64,000 nucleotides of DNA. It comes from Flavobacterium sp. SUN052 (GTDB lineage: Bacteria > Bacteroidota > Bacteroidia > Flavobacteriales > Flavobacteriaceae). Made by a program: the position numbers and the translations under genes. This document shows positions 26,149 through 34,777 of this stretch, piece by piece. Where the stretch lies: NCBI RefSeq assembly GCF_028867935.1, contig NZ_JAPQNS010000001.1, positions 1,054,001-1,118,000 of the forward strand, in the 5' to 3' direction. The notes beneath the pieces were generated by a model. The model had not been told where the DNA came from and ran no database searches. It saw only the letters and a list, made by a program, of their open reading frames with translations. Numbering within the stretch: the stretch's first letter is position 1; every line of letters begins with the position of its first letter.

Positions 26149-28829
26149 ACCGTGTCTTGATTAACAGCTCCCCGAACGGGTAGGTAGACGCGAAACGTGC
26201 TACCCTTTCCGGGTTGACTAGTGGCTGTTATGGCTCCCTCGTGGCGTTCTATGATCTTTTGGCAAATGGCCAAGCCAATGCCCGATCCGGCGTATTTGCT
26301 TTTGCCGTGTAGCCGCTGGAAAACTTGAAAAATGCGGTTGATATACTTTTCATCAAAGCCAATTCCGTTGTCCATCACCGAAATTTCATAGAACGTATGA
26401 CTGGTTGTAGACATCAGATCTGCTGGCCCTTCTGAGCGGTCAATTACCCGGCTACTAACGATAATAACTGGCGCAACATCGGGCAAGCTAAACTTAATGG
26501 CATTAGAAATCAGGTTTTGAAATAGCTGGTGCATTTGTGAAGCGTCGGCCATCAGCGTGGGTAACTCACTCAGCTGTAGCTGCGCTTTGCTTTGATGGAG
26601 AACTGCCCAGAGTTCATTTTCTTTCAGTTCATCAATCACTCGATTAATGTTGACGAGCTGGAGAGAATCCTGCCTGATTTTAATGCGCGAGTAGGCCAAT
26701 ATGTCCTGAATAAGCAGCCGCATCCGTTCGGCTGAGCCAGTCAGTCGTTTGATGATGTCGGTCGCGTCGTCGTCGAACTGATCTTTGTATTGGATGTGCA
26801 GAATATTGGCGAAGGTGACAATTTTGCGGAGCGGCTCCTGTAAATCGTGCGAGGCTACGTAGGCGAACGATTCGAGGTTTTCGTTCGAGCGTTTAAGTTC
26901 GAGGTTGGCCATTTCCAATTGCCTGCGCGATTCTTTCTTGGCAGTAATGTCCTGAAAAGCAACCACAATGCCATCTCCCAAACGGGCTACCGAAATATCG
27001 TACCATCCCCCAGCCCATGAAACATCGGTTCGTATCGAAACTCCCGTTTGAACTACCTGCTTGTATTGTGTAAACAAGGGCGTTTCAAGCAAGCCCGGAA
27101 AGTATCTGGAGATACGGCGATGCTGAATCTTATCGATGGTATTTTGAAACAGATCGGCTGCCACCTGATTCAACTGAACCATGCGGAAATCGATTATTTC
27201 GCCCGTTTCATCCCGAATGCTTTCATGCACCACAATTGACGTTGGTGTGGTGTTCATGATTTTTTCCAGGAGTTCAGCCTGTTGCTGTTGAACGAGTTCG
27301 GCTTCTTTGAGCGCCGTTACATCTGAATAAGTATATAGAATGCAGCCATCGAAGCAGCCAAATGAGCCGTCGAACCAACCTTTCGCTCCAAATTCATCGT
27401 AATAAAAAGTATGTCGTTTCACCTGCTCCGTTTCCACCGTTTCAACAAACCAGCGGAAAAGATCTGATTGCTGCCAGCCCACAAACAAATCGCCAATCAT
27501 AGCTCCTGTCATCTCAGACACAGATCGACCCATTAAGCGAGCATTGTATGCGTTTGTTAGAACAAACTGAAAATCAGTAATTTGGTCTTGATCATTGCGA
27601 ATAGGACGGGCCAGCAACAAGCCCGCATGCGTATTGTCAATTACTTGCTGGTAAAGAATGCTTTGGTGCAGTTTTGCATTTTCGGCCTGCCGCAGCTCGG
27701 TAGTGTCGAGAATGTTGGCGACAAAACCGTCGCCCCAGGGTTGTACCGAGACGTTATACCAGCCTTCAAGGTTATCGTAGTTGTAGTATAGTTCGACCTG
27801 CTCGCCAACACCCGTTTCAGTTACCCGGACATACTGCTCGAACAGGTCCGTATTTTTAATGTTAGGCAGAATGTCCAGTAGGGTAGCTTCGCCAACTTCC
27901 AGTGGTTGATGGGCGAGTCGGGCAGAGGCCAGATTACGAAGTACGGGTTTAAAGTTGATGATTGTCCCGCTCGCATCACGTATAGCTTTATACGCCGAAA
28001 TTGCCGTCTGCGAACTGTGCTGAATGCTTTCGAGCAAAGTTGCCTGTCGAAGTTTCTCGGCTTCCTCGTGTTTCGCTTTACTTATGTCGCTGAACGTAAT
28101 TAAAATACCATCGTTCAGTTTGCTGATTGTTGCGTCGACCCAAAGGTCAAAATCGGGAAAGTGATTTTGTTTATGGCAGATCTGCCCCGTTTCAATAACG
28201 GCTAGATAGTCATTGAAAAAGGATTTCGTTTTGTAGTCCGGGAAGACCTCCGACAGTAATCGGCCTTCGACCTGTTCGCTGGTTAAGTGAATAAACTGAA
28301 CTGCTTTGTGGTTAGCTTTCAGGTATCGGAAATCCTGAATCTGGCCACTTTCGGGGTCACGCACAGCTTCATACGCAACGATACCGACAACCGTACTTTC
28401 GAAAATCGTTTCTATCAGCTGAACCGGCGATTCAACTTCGGGGATCTGCTTCTGGTTTATTGCATCAGCAATGCGCACCAGCACGCCCTGATCCAGTTTT
28501 TCGACTTCCAACTGGAATGTTGTGTTAACTCCGTCGCGTTGACCAGGGAATTCCATGGAAAACGCGACACTCCGTCCACTGGTTACAACGAGCCTAAACT
28601 GGTCAATCAGGTAGGTGGCATCTGTACTGGCAACGAGTTGATGAACTGACTTACCCACTAATTCAGACTCTGAGCGATTCCATATGGCCAGGGCAGCCGT
28701 GTTAAGCCTGTGCAGACAAAAGTCAAAAATTTGCCCACTAGAATCCCGTTGAGCACAGTAGGTCATTGTGCCAGTAAGTGAAACATTCAGGTTCACATGC
28801 TGAAACGGGATGATTAATGAAGAGGGCAT
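26127..28829 (-). CDS. Multi-PAS soluble sensor histidine kinase
   Basis: Predicted cytoplasmic kinase of 900 residues with no membrane helix or signal peptide. Five PAS-like units fill about residues 1-640, each with a recognisable R-[DN]-x-x-x-x-I-x-[DN]-F strand (RDSSGQIFDF, SGQIQDF, RDASGTIINF, RNDQDQITDF, RDETGEIIDF). A coiled linker leads to HisKA with ASHDLQEPLRK (His661), then HATPase with N box QNLISNAIKF, MDNGIGF and GSGIGLAIC. No receiver domain or partner regulator is adjacent, so its output is unknown. Transcription converges on the permease operon with a 22-nt overlap. The start at 28829 is the first ATG of the frame. Confidence 0.88.
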   Translation of the reverse strand: MPSSLIIPFQHVNLNVSLTGTMTYCAQRDSSGQIFDFCLHRLNTAALAIWNRSESELVGKSVHQLVASTDATYLIDQFRLVVTSGRSVAFSMEFPGQRDGVNTTFQLEVEKLDQGVLVRIADAINQKQIPEVESPVQLIETIFESTVVGIVAYEAVRDPESGQIQDFRYLKANHKAVQFIHLTSEQVEGRLLSEVFPDYKTKSFFNDYLAVIETGQICHKQNHFPDFDLWVDATISKLNDGILITFSDISKAKHEEAEKLRQATLLESIQHSSQTAISAYKAIRDASGTIINFKPVLRNLASARLAHQPLEVGEATLLDILPNIKNTDLFEQYVRVTETGVGEQVELYYNYDNLEGWYNVSVQPWGDGFVANILDTTELRQAENAKLHQSILYQQVIDNTHAGLLLARPIRNDQDQITDFQFVLTNAYNARLMGRSVSEMTGAMIGDLFVGWQQSDLFRWFVETVETEQVKRHTFYYDEFGAKGWFDGSFGCFDGCILYTYSDVTALKEAELVQQQQAELLEKIMNTTPTSIVVHESIRDETGEIIDFRMVQLNQVAADLFQNTIDKIQHRRISRYFPGLLETPLFTQYKQVVQTGVSIRTDVSWAGGWYDISVARLGDGIVVAFQDITAKKESRRQLEMANLELKRSNENLESFAYVASHDLQEPLRKIVTFANILHIQYKDQFDDDATDIIKRLTGSAERMRLLIQDILAYSRIKIRQDSLQLVNINRVIDELKENELWAVLHQSKAQLQLSELPTLMADASQMHQLFQNLISNAIKFSLPDVAPVIIVSSRVIDRSEGPADLMSTTSHTFYEISVMDNGIGFDEKYINRIFQVFQRLHGKSKYAGSGIGLAICQKIIERHEGAITATSQPGKGSTFRVYLPVRGAVNQDTVYSLRKL

Positions 28830-29177
28830 TTCATAAATAGCTTGGTAGGCGAAACTAAGATATGCTTATTTTTTCTGAGTAGTATTAACATTGGTCACAG
28901 ACTGCCTGAAATCTTAGAATCTGGTCTATGGTTAAATCTGAAAAGCGGAATAAGACTAGGTAAAAGGACGTAGTGTAAATGGTAAACGTATTTTTACTTA
29001 CAATTGATATTGGATCAATTATTGACAGGTAGCTATGCATAATGGTAAGCGCAACTTATTGACTATCAATGTGAATTCATACTTTTACAATTCATTTACA
29101 ATGTTTTACTGGATTTTTTTCGGACTACCTTCCCCGACATATAGATTTGCTTGGTCACTAAACAAATCGACTAAACC
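28830..29177. other. divergent intergenic region (348 nt)
   Basis: AT-rich region between the PAS kinase (minus) and the small exported protein gene (plus). Apart from the candidate promoter at 29142-29149 I see no conserved structure, repeat or RNA. Confidence 0.6.
29142..29149 (+). promoter_or_regulatory. TAnnTTTG promoter element of the 29178 operon
   Basis: TAGATTTG matches the Bacteroidota -7 consensus; a T-rich stretch ending near 29120 could be the -33 region. The predicted leader is about 20-25 nt before the ATG at 29178. Confidence 0.45.
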
Positions 29178-29588
29178 ATGAGACACAGAATTCACCTTTT
29201 TCTGATTTTCGCCGGGATCTTCATCTGCTCGCACAGCTTTGCTCAGGATTCGCCTTCAGCGTGTTCGGCCGCTTTTCTGGATGGTAAACTGGTTGTTGAT
29301 GCTTACACGCCCACCGGTAAGTGTCAGTTAGCGCCCACGGCAACTGGAACGTTAACCGTTCAAACAGCCGAGCTATCATCGACGAAGAGTATTCCGGTTG
29401 ATCCCATCGATTTCAAGGTAGCTATTCGCGACAAGGCCACTGGAACAATAGTTATGTATTCTGACAAAACATACCGGCAGGTGCCTGTACAGGAAATACT
29501 GGCGCGTTGCAAAAAAGGTGATCACATTGTTTTGTTGACAACTGAAAGTCGCTACGCATTACCCCACAACGAAATCCTAATTCAGTAA
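29178..29588 (+). CDS. Small exported protein of unknown function
   Basis: Protein of 136 residues with a signal peptide cleaved near HSFAQ (about residue 23). The mature part has three cysteines (CSAAF, GKCQL, LARCKKGD) and ends with a beta-rich segment F-K-V-A-I-R-D...KKGDHIVLLT. That pattern recurs in the next protein (FRVFIRR...VRFGDELVLEP), so the two may share a fold. The motif of a strand, a helix and a G-D-x-[IL]-V-L strand recalls the C-terminal domain of GldM-like proteins, but this is only a visual resemblance. First gene of a three-gene operon with a membrane-bound regulator. Confidence 0.75.
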   Translation: MRHRIHLFLIFAGIFICSHSFAQDSPSACSAAFLDGKLVVDAYTPTGKCQLAPTATGTLTVQTAELSSTKSIPVDPIDFKVAIRDKATGTIVMYSDKTYRQVPVQEILARCKKGDHIVLLTTESRYALPHNEILIQ

Positions 29589-29592
29589 AATC

Positions 29593-30015
29593 ATGAAAAA
29601 TATAGCAGTTGTTTTTATCTTGTGCTCATTACTGGTTCAGCCAGCTAAAGCACAGTTACAGGCCAATTTGTATTGGAACCCCGTGACCGTCAATGGCCAC
29701 CCGATTGATGCAAGCGCCTTTTCAATCAATACGCGTGGAGTGCTGGCTTTGGTCGATGGTGATTTGAGGTCGCCTAAACACAAGCAGGTACCGTTTAGAG
29801 TGTTTATTCGGCGGAGCGGAAAGATTATTAAGCAGTGGCCTGCGGGTAATGCCAGCGACCATTATGCCCTACAACTCCACACGTTGATGCCGTTTGTGCG
29901 ATTTGGCGACGAGTTAGTGCTTGAGCCTGTCGGGGTAGATGGTAAATGGAGCCGACGGATTATTCGCGTTGCCATAATGAATTGGATAAATTGGTTCACC
30001 GGACAAGGTTGCTAA
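29593..30015 (+). CDS. Small exported protein of unknown function, partner of 29178
   Basis: Protein of 140 residues, signal peptide ending PAKAQ (about residue 21). It starts 4 nt after the previous stop, and its TAA overlaps the ATG of the regulator gene by 1 nt (TAATG), so translation of all three is probably coupled. The central segment FRVFIRRSGKIIKQW...FGDELVLEPVGVDGKW resembles the end of the upstream protein and weakly the GldM C-terminal domain. No catalytic motif is visible. Confidence 0.75.
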   Translation: MKNIAVVFILCSLLVQPAKAQLQANLYWNPVTVNGHPIDASAFSINTRGVLALVDGDLRSPKHKQVPFRVFIRRSGKIIKQWPAGNASDHYALQLHTLMPFVRFGDELVLEPVGVDGKWSRRIIRVAIMNWINWFTGQGC

Positions 30016-30944
30016 TGAAAACGTTTAAAAACCTCACCCGCCCCGTTGGGTGGGGGTTATCTACTGTCGTGATGATTGGGGCTTTAGGGCTGGTAGTCGT
30101 GCTATTTGTCCAATGGATAGCCTACCCGGTCCAAACGGACAAGTTACCCCAGTCTGAACGGGTCAATCTGGCGCTCCGCCGGACGGCCCATCATCTATTT
30201 TTAGCGGCAGGAGATTCGACCTCGCAGATTCCGGCTGTACAACAGATTGACCCACTGACGTACCGAATTCGACTTGATCACGCGTTCAATTACGATCGAC
30301 TGCCCCGGCTACTTCAAAAGTCGTTTCAGGTTCAACACATTGTAGGCGATTATAACGTAGCGGTGCTGGATTGTGCCAAGGAGCAATTACAACTGGGCTA
30401 CAACATGATCGACCTGGCCAGCAAAGAACCCGTAACTTGTGGAGGCCGCTCCATGACGGCTGGTTGCTATATGTTACAGGTTAGGTTTGGTGAACCAGCT
30501 CCAACTAGTAAACGAGCCATGTATTGGCAGTTTTTAGCCCTTGGTGGTCTGTTTGTCGGTTTCCTTTTTATGGTGTGGAAACGGCAGAAACAGCCTGAAA
30601 TAGAACTTGCGCTGCCAGCTGAGCCGGTATCTGACCCGTCTACCCAGTTAGATTTTGGACAGTCGTCCCTGGCTATACGTAACCAAATTCTTACCGTTGA
30701 CGGGCAAACGCACAACCTGACTTATCGAGAAACCAAGCTGTTACGCGTGCTGGTAACGCATGCAAACCAGGTCTTGGAACGCGATCAGATTCTGAAGTTG
30801 GTGTGGGAAGATGAAGGAATTACTGTCGGCCGGAGTGTCGATGTATTCGTGTCGCGGCTACGTAAACTCCTCCACGAAGATTCGCTGGTTAAAATTGTGG
30901 CCGTACACGGAGTTGGCTATCGCATGGAAGTGCAATCTGCTTAA
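30015..30944 (+). CDS. Membrane-embedded winged-helix transcriptional regulator
   Basis: Protein of 309 residues from the ATG at 30015. A short cytoplasmic N-terminus leads to TM1 (about 14-38) and a periplasmic region of about 135 residues with three Cys (DCAKEQL, VTCGG, AGCYM). TM2 is at about 170-190 (FLALGGLFVGFLFMVW), followed by a linker and a C-terminal OmpR/PhoB-type winged helix (about 215-307: LTYRETKLLRVLV...RSVDVFVSRLRKLL...VHGVGYRMEV). No receiver domain is present. The layout is reversed relative to ToxR/CadC, whose DNA-binding domain is N-terminal, but it would likewise join periplasmic sensing to transcription. It ends with a 4-nt overlap against the convergent lipase gene. 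Confidence 0.82.
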   Translation: MKTFKNLTRPVGWGLSTVVMIGALGLVVVLFVQWIAYPVQTDKLPQSERVNLALRRTAHHLFLAAGDSTSQIPAVQQIDPLTYRIRLDHAFNYDRLPRLLQKSFQVQHIVGDYNVAVLDCAKEQLQLGYNMIDLASKEPVTCGGRSMTAGCYMLQVRFGEPAPTSKRAMYWQFLALGGLFVGFLFMVWKRQKQPEIELALPAEPVSDPSTQLDFGQSSLAIRNQILTVDGQTHNLTYRETKLLRVLVTHANQVLERDQILKLVWEDEGITVGRSVDVFVSRLRKLLHEDSLVKIVAVHGVGYRMEVQSA

Positions 30945-33043
30945 AAGAATCGTTTTAGTGCTCGTAACACGTGGGCCTGATCCTGTGGAATAGCGTTGAT
31001 TTTGCGCCAGAGATCGTGCTGGGCATCGTCGGAGAGGTACCAGCCTAGAGGTAGAGGCACGCCCGACTGGCGGTCGAGTGACAGTTGGAAAAAGCGTGTT
31101 TTGGGCGTGTAGTTGTGTAAGGTGTTGCGCATCAAACTGGCTACGTAAGCTGATTTTCGCTCATTTGCATTCATCGACGCTTCAATAGGCATTATCACGT
31201 CAATGAACGTGTCAGAAATCCGAACGGGATCATCGAGTAGGGAATTCTGAAGATACAGAACCACCGGAACAACCTGAAACGGCGCATTGGGCCGCTTGTT
31301 GAGCCGATCAATGTTGGGAGCAATGCAGGCCAACACCGACATCGCCGTTTCGAGCCCGGTATTGTCCCAATAACCTCCATCAACCACATGCCCGAATGCT
31401 CGCCCGTTGGGCCGAGTAAGCAAGCCACCACCCGTGAGCCAGGGGAAACGGGCCGTTACCGATGCCGCCGTTTTAATCGGCATATCGCGCCGGGTAATGT
31501 CATAAATATCCAGTACGTCATGGAAATACGTGCTGTCGATGCGGAGGTTGCTAAGAATTGCTTTTTGCCCGCTTTCGGTCAGTACACTATTCAAGAACAG
31601 GCTGGGCGTGTGAAGCGGATCTGCCCGGAAAAGACCCAGAAAAGGCTGTTCAAGGGTGTTTCGTTGAAGCTTTTTTCGGTACGACAAACTCCAGGCATCT
31701 TCGAGCCAGTTGCTTCGGTTCAGTTGCTGCACCGCAAACGGTACCATCCGTTGAAGGGTCTCGTGGAAAAGAAAAGGACCCAGTAAAGGCGATAAAAAAT
31801 CGTCGCCAATCGCTTGCCGAAATCCGTCGATGCTGACGGTTGTCTTTTTCGTTAAGACAACCGGCGATACCCTTGCCACACTTCCGACCCGCCCGAAACT
31901 ATCGAGCTTGTCGTGCTGAAAAGCGGCATACAAGGCAACACCAGCCCCTCCCCCCGATACACCGCTGATGGCAAATGTCTGTTGCCGAAAAGCCGGAAAA
32001 AGTGAGTCTAGCTTGTGTAACACGCCCGCTGTCCAGTTCAGACTTCTAATGCCACCGCCTTCAGTGGCGATAATAAACACCGGCATCGTATCGGTAGGCC
32101 ACGACTGACGAACCGTTGTCCAACGCGCAAAATGCTCGGCTATTCCAGGTCGAGCCGCCACCTCTTTACTGGGTTTTGTGTCGGTGAATCGGAGCAGGGT
32201 GTGGTCATTGAAAAAGCTACAGAACACAATCCAGAGCAAGGTCAACAGTAACACGGGCCGGGTGGGGCTGTTCCAGTACGACAGGATAGAGACGAACGGT
32301 GTGAACCATACGAAACCCGTCAGAAGGACACCCAAGGGACCCAGCTTCCGGTAAATCATCCAGTCGATGGGTACGAAAATGAAGAAAGCCCAGAGCAGCC
32401 AGTTGCCAACCAAAAACGCATACACCAGACGGGTGGTGGCGTTGGAGGAAACCCAAACATTAAACCAGTGTCGACGGTCGGGAAAATACTGGTGCGGATC
32501 GAACCGTATTGTCGGGATGAACTGGCGAAGTACCATGCGGTGAAAAACAAACCAGAGCCCTAACCCAACGGCTAGTAAAAAGAACCAGATTCCATAAAAC
32601 GGTTGCGCATTGTCGGCACTAAGACAAGCCAACCCCACCAAAATGGGGGGCATTACCCCCAGGACCATTGGAATTCGTTGAATATAAATAGCCAGCCGTT
32701 CACGCTCCCGTTCCGATTCCTGTTGCGGAAACCGTCGAAACGTATCGAGAAGCTTGGGACCTCGCACGTCGGCAAGGGTCAACAAAAGTCGGGAGCAGAA
32801 CCAGATGCTTAAGCCCCACAAAACGGTGTACAGAGAAGCAACCCGAAAAGGTCTGTTCGTGAAGAAATTGGGTTCACTCGCGTTCAGCGACCGAAAAATA
32901 TCATCAATCTGTGGACCCCCTCGCAGAATCAGATACGCTACCAGTAACATTAGCACATGCATCAGCACATGCCGAAGTACCGCCCATGAATAGATCAGGA
33001 AGTACTGGATGCTGAGTACGATATGACGAACGCGACGAAGCAT
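30941..33043 (-). CDS. Patatin-like phospholipase with membrane-spanning N-terminus
   Basis: Integral membrane lipid hydrolase of 700 residues from the ATG at 33043; the frame extends 9 codons into an upstream repeat. About six or seven hydrophobic helices fill the first 300 residues. The patatin domain follows with all key motifs: oxyanion loop TEGGGIRSLNW, nucleophile elbow SGVSGGGAG (Ser in G-V-S-G-G) and the catalytic-dyad aspartate in VVDGGYWDNTG. It should cleave acyl esters of membrane lipids. It lies downstream of the glycan-synthesis genes on the same strand but is separated from them by a palindromic repeat. Confidence 0.88.
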   Translation of the reverse strand: MLRRVRHIVLSIQYFLIYSWAVLRHVLMHVLMLLVAYLILRGGPQIDDIFRSLNASEPNFFTNRPFRVASLYTVLWGLSIWFCSRLLLTLADVRGPKLLDTFRRFPQQESERERERLAIYIQRIPMVLGVMPPILVGLACLSADNAQPFYGIWFFLLAVGLGLWFVFHRMVLRQFIPTIRFDPHQYFPDRRHWFNVWVSSNATTRLVYAFLVGNWLLWAFFIFVPIDWMIYRKLGPLGVLLTGFVWFTPFVSILSYWNSPTRPVLLLTLLWIVFCSFFNDHTLLRFTDTKPSKEVAARPGIAEHFARWTTVRQSWPTDTMPVFIIATEGGGIRSLNWTAGVLHKLDSLFPAFRQQTFAISGVSGGGAGVALYAAFQHDKLDSFGRVGSVARVSPVVLTKKTTVSIDGFRQAIGDDFLSPLLGPFLFHETLQRMVPFAVQQLNRSNWLEDAWSLSYRKKLQRNTLEQPFLGLFRADPLHTPSLFLNSVLTESGQKAILSNLRIDSTYFHDVLDIYDITRRDMPIKTAASVTARFPWLTGGGLLTRPNGRAFGHVVDGGYWDNTGLETAMSVLACIAPNIDRLNKRPNAPFQVVPVVLYLQNSLLDDPVRISDTFIDVIMPIEASMNANERKSAYVASLMRNTLHNYTPKTRFFQLSLDRQSGVPLPLGWYLSDDAQHDLWRKINAIPQDQAHVLRALKRFF

Positions 33044-33048
33044 GGTAA

Positions 33049-33125
33049 ACAGTGAGCAGTGAGCAGCCAACAGTGAGCAGTTAAAAACTAAGAGTGAAAC
33101 TGCTCACTGCTCGTTGTTCACTGCT
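33049..33125. repeat. palindromic CAGTGAGCAG repeat, copy 1
   Basis: Left half 33049-33082 has three units of CAGTGAGCAG type. Right half 33098-33125 carries their complement (CTGCTCACTGCTC, TTCACTGCT). It lies between the stop of the GT2 gene and the lipase start. A related element occurs at 56451-56542. Confidence 0.75.
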
Positions 33126-34143
33126 AATACGTTCTTCCCTTCCAGACAATGCCAATCGGAAGCCAGTAATAGACGAATGCCAGTAGACCGAATATGGTCT
33201 GGTAAGGTTCGAATAGTATCATGCTAACCCAAAGGTGTGTCTGCTTTAATTTTATTAACCCACGCCATAAAAGAAGTGTTTGGCCAAGCACTTTGGCGGT
33301 ATATAAACCGAGCGCAAGGGCAGGCATCCAGAAGGCCAACACCAGCAGAATAGGTCCAATTAAATACTGGATCAGAGTTGAAATCAGCATGGGGAGCGGT
33401 AAATCGAACACCCCCCGCATCCAGCGTTTACGTTGTTGTAAATAGGCGTGTAGGGTAGGGGTTGGTTCCATTGCCACTACGGTGTCAGGGTCGAGTTTGT
33501 GCCCAAACCCGTACCCTCGGCCAACAATAGTCTGGAACAAGGTATAGTCTTCGACAACGGAGAATGGCAGCCCTTCAAAACCACCAACCTCTTCGTATGC
33601 CTTCCGGCGGAAAGCCATGTTGCTGCCTACACCCGTTAGCGGAATGCCAAAATCGGCCGCAACCGCTATGAGTTGGAACACCAGTACACATTCCACTGCC
33701 TGAATCTGAGTCCAAAGAGAGTTGCCCTGAATGGTAGTACACCCATTCACAACGCCCACCAGTTTACCTGCTTGCCCAGTTTCGAACTGCCGAATCATGG
33801 CTTTGAGCCAGGTGACAGGCACTTGAGAATCGGCATCGGTGGTGAATAGAAGGGAGCCTGTCGCAAGGGGAGCCAGTTGCGCTAGTACATTTGCCTTCCC
33901 ATTCAAGTTTGGGATTAAGTGAGAAATGGGGATGAGTTGGTACGCTGATTTCCCCTGAATAAACTCCTTGGCTTGTTCGAAGGTGCGGTCAGTGGAGGCA
34001 TCGTCTCCAATCAGAATCTGGAGCCGGTTTTTGGGGTAATCGACCTGGTCAAGGGCGCGAAGGCAATGAAGAATAGAGTGTTCTTCATTGCGGGCTGCGA
34101 TCATAATCGAAACAAAGGGCAGCTCAGACGACGACTCACTCAT
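33124..34143 (-). CDS. Family 2 glycosyltransferase, membrane-associated
   Basis: Protein of 339 residues starting at the ATG at 34143 (MSESSSELPFVSIMIAARNEE). The frame is open 70 codons further upstream, but that part overlaps the deacetylase gene and has no GT2 character. GT-A motifs are DDASTDRT, the DAD metal site in FTTDADSQVP, and QRKRWMRGVF (QxxRW, typical of processive or membrane GT2). Two or three C-terminal helices follow. The start overlaps the deacetylase stop by 8 nt. It would transfer a nucleotide-activated sugar to a lipid or growing glycan; donor and acceptor are unknown. Confidence 0.88.
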   Translation of the reverse strand: MSESSSELPFVSIMIAARNEEHSILHCLRALDQVDYPKNRLQILIGDDASTDRTFEQAKEFIQGKSAYQLIPISHLIPNLNGKANVLAQLAPLATGSLLFTTDADSQVPVTWLKAMIRQFETGQAGKLVGVVNGCTTIQGNSLWTQIQAVECVLVFQLIAVAADFGIPLTGVGSNMAFRRKAYEEVGGFEGLPFSVVEDYTLFQTIVGRGYGFGHKLDPDTVVAMEPTPTLHAYLQQRKRWMRGVFDLPLPMLISTLIQYLIGPILLVLAFWMPALALGLYTAKVLGQTLLLWRGLIKLKQTHLWVSMILFEPYQTIFGLLAFVYYWLPIGIVWKGRTY

Positions 34144-34777
34144 ACATCGACAGAACAGGCTGGGGAAGAGCACGGAACTCGTAGCCGCGCATGGTATAAT
34201 AGCGTAACAGCCGCGGAAGTGCGTAACGCATATTGGGGAACGCTTTGATGCTGTCGTGGAAAACAACGATGGAGCCCGGTTCGGTGTATTGTAGTGTTTT
34301 TCGAAGACAACCTTCCGGAGCCAGCGACTGGTCGAAATCGCCCGACAGTACATCCCACATCACGACCGAATAATTAGCCAGCACATCGGCCGCCTGGCTT
34401 TTTTTGATTCGGCCGTAGGGTGGGCGGAACAAGGCTGTTTCAATGCCTAATTGCTGCTGACACAGATCAATATTCGCTAGATAGGTATCGTCTTCTGTTT
34501 TCCAGCCGTTGAGATGGTTGAACGTGTGGTTCCCAAGTAGGTGGCCTGCTTCGATGACCTGGAAATAGACATCGCGATGCTTGCGGACATTATCACCAAT
34601 GCAGAAAAAAGTAGCCTGAGCGGCAAATTTATCCAACTGTTCCAGCACAAACTCTGTTACGTCGGGGATCGGCCCATCATCAAACGTCAGATAGATTACC
34701 GGCTCCTGGTTGTCCATGCGCCACAGAAATTCAGGATAAACCGAGCGAAGCAAAAAGTTGGATTTGTGCAGGAACAT
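34136..34777 (-). CDS. NodB-type polysaccharide deacetylase
   Basis: Carbohydrate esterase family 4 protein of 213 residues, from the ATG at 34777. Motif 1 TFDDGP gives the catalytic base and first metal ligand, motif 2 GNHTFNH supplies the metal-binding histidines, and motif 3 is RPPYGR. No signal peptide is visible, so it probably works on a cytoplasmic-side or lipid-linked substrate. ATG and the TGA of the upstream GT2 overlap by one base (TGATG). Being flanked by two GT2 genes suggests it removes N-acetyl groups from the glycan they build. Confidence 0.88.
   Translation of the reverse strand: MFLHKSNFLLRSVYPEFLWRMDNQEPVIYLTFDDGPIPDVTEFVLEQLDKFAAQATFFCIGDNVRKHRDVYFQVIEAGHLLGNHTFNHLNGWKTEDDTYLANIDLCQQQLGIETALFRPPYGRIKKSQAADVLANYSVVMWDVLSGDFDQSLAPEGCLRKTLQYTEPGSIVVFHDSIKAFPNMRYALPRLLRYYTMRGYEFRALPQPVLSMYE

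Noticed and set aside
33049..33125. Possible short CRISPR array
   Set aside because: Units are contiguous, lack spacers and occur as inverted halves; no cas gene is in the window.
34144..34353. 70-codon N-terminal extension of the second GT2 gene
   Set aside because: It overlaps the deacetylase reading frame and has no GT2-like or signal sequence; the ATG at 34143 gives a standard GT2 start.
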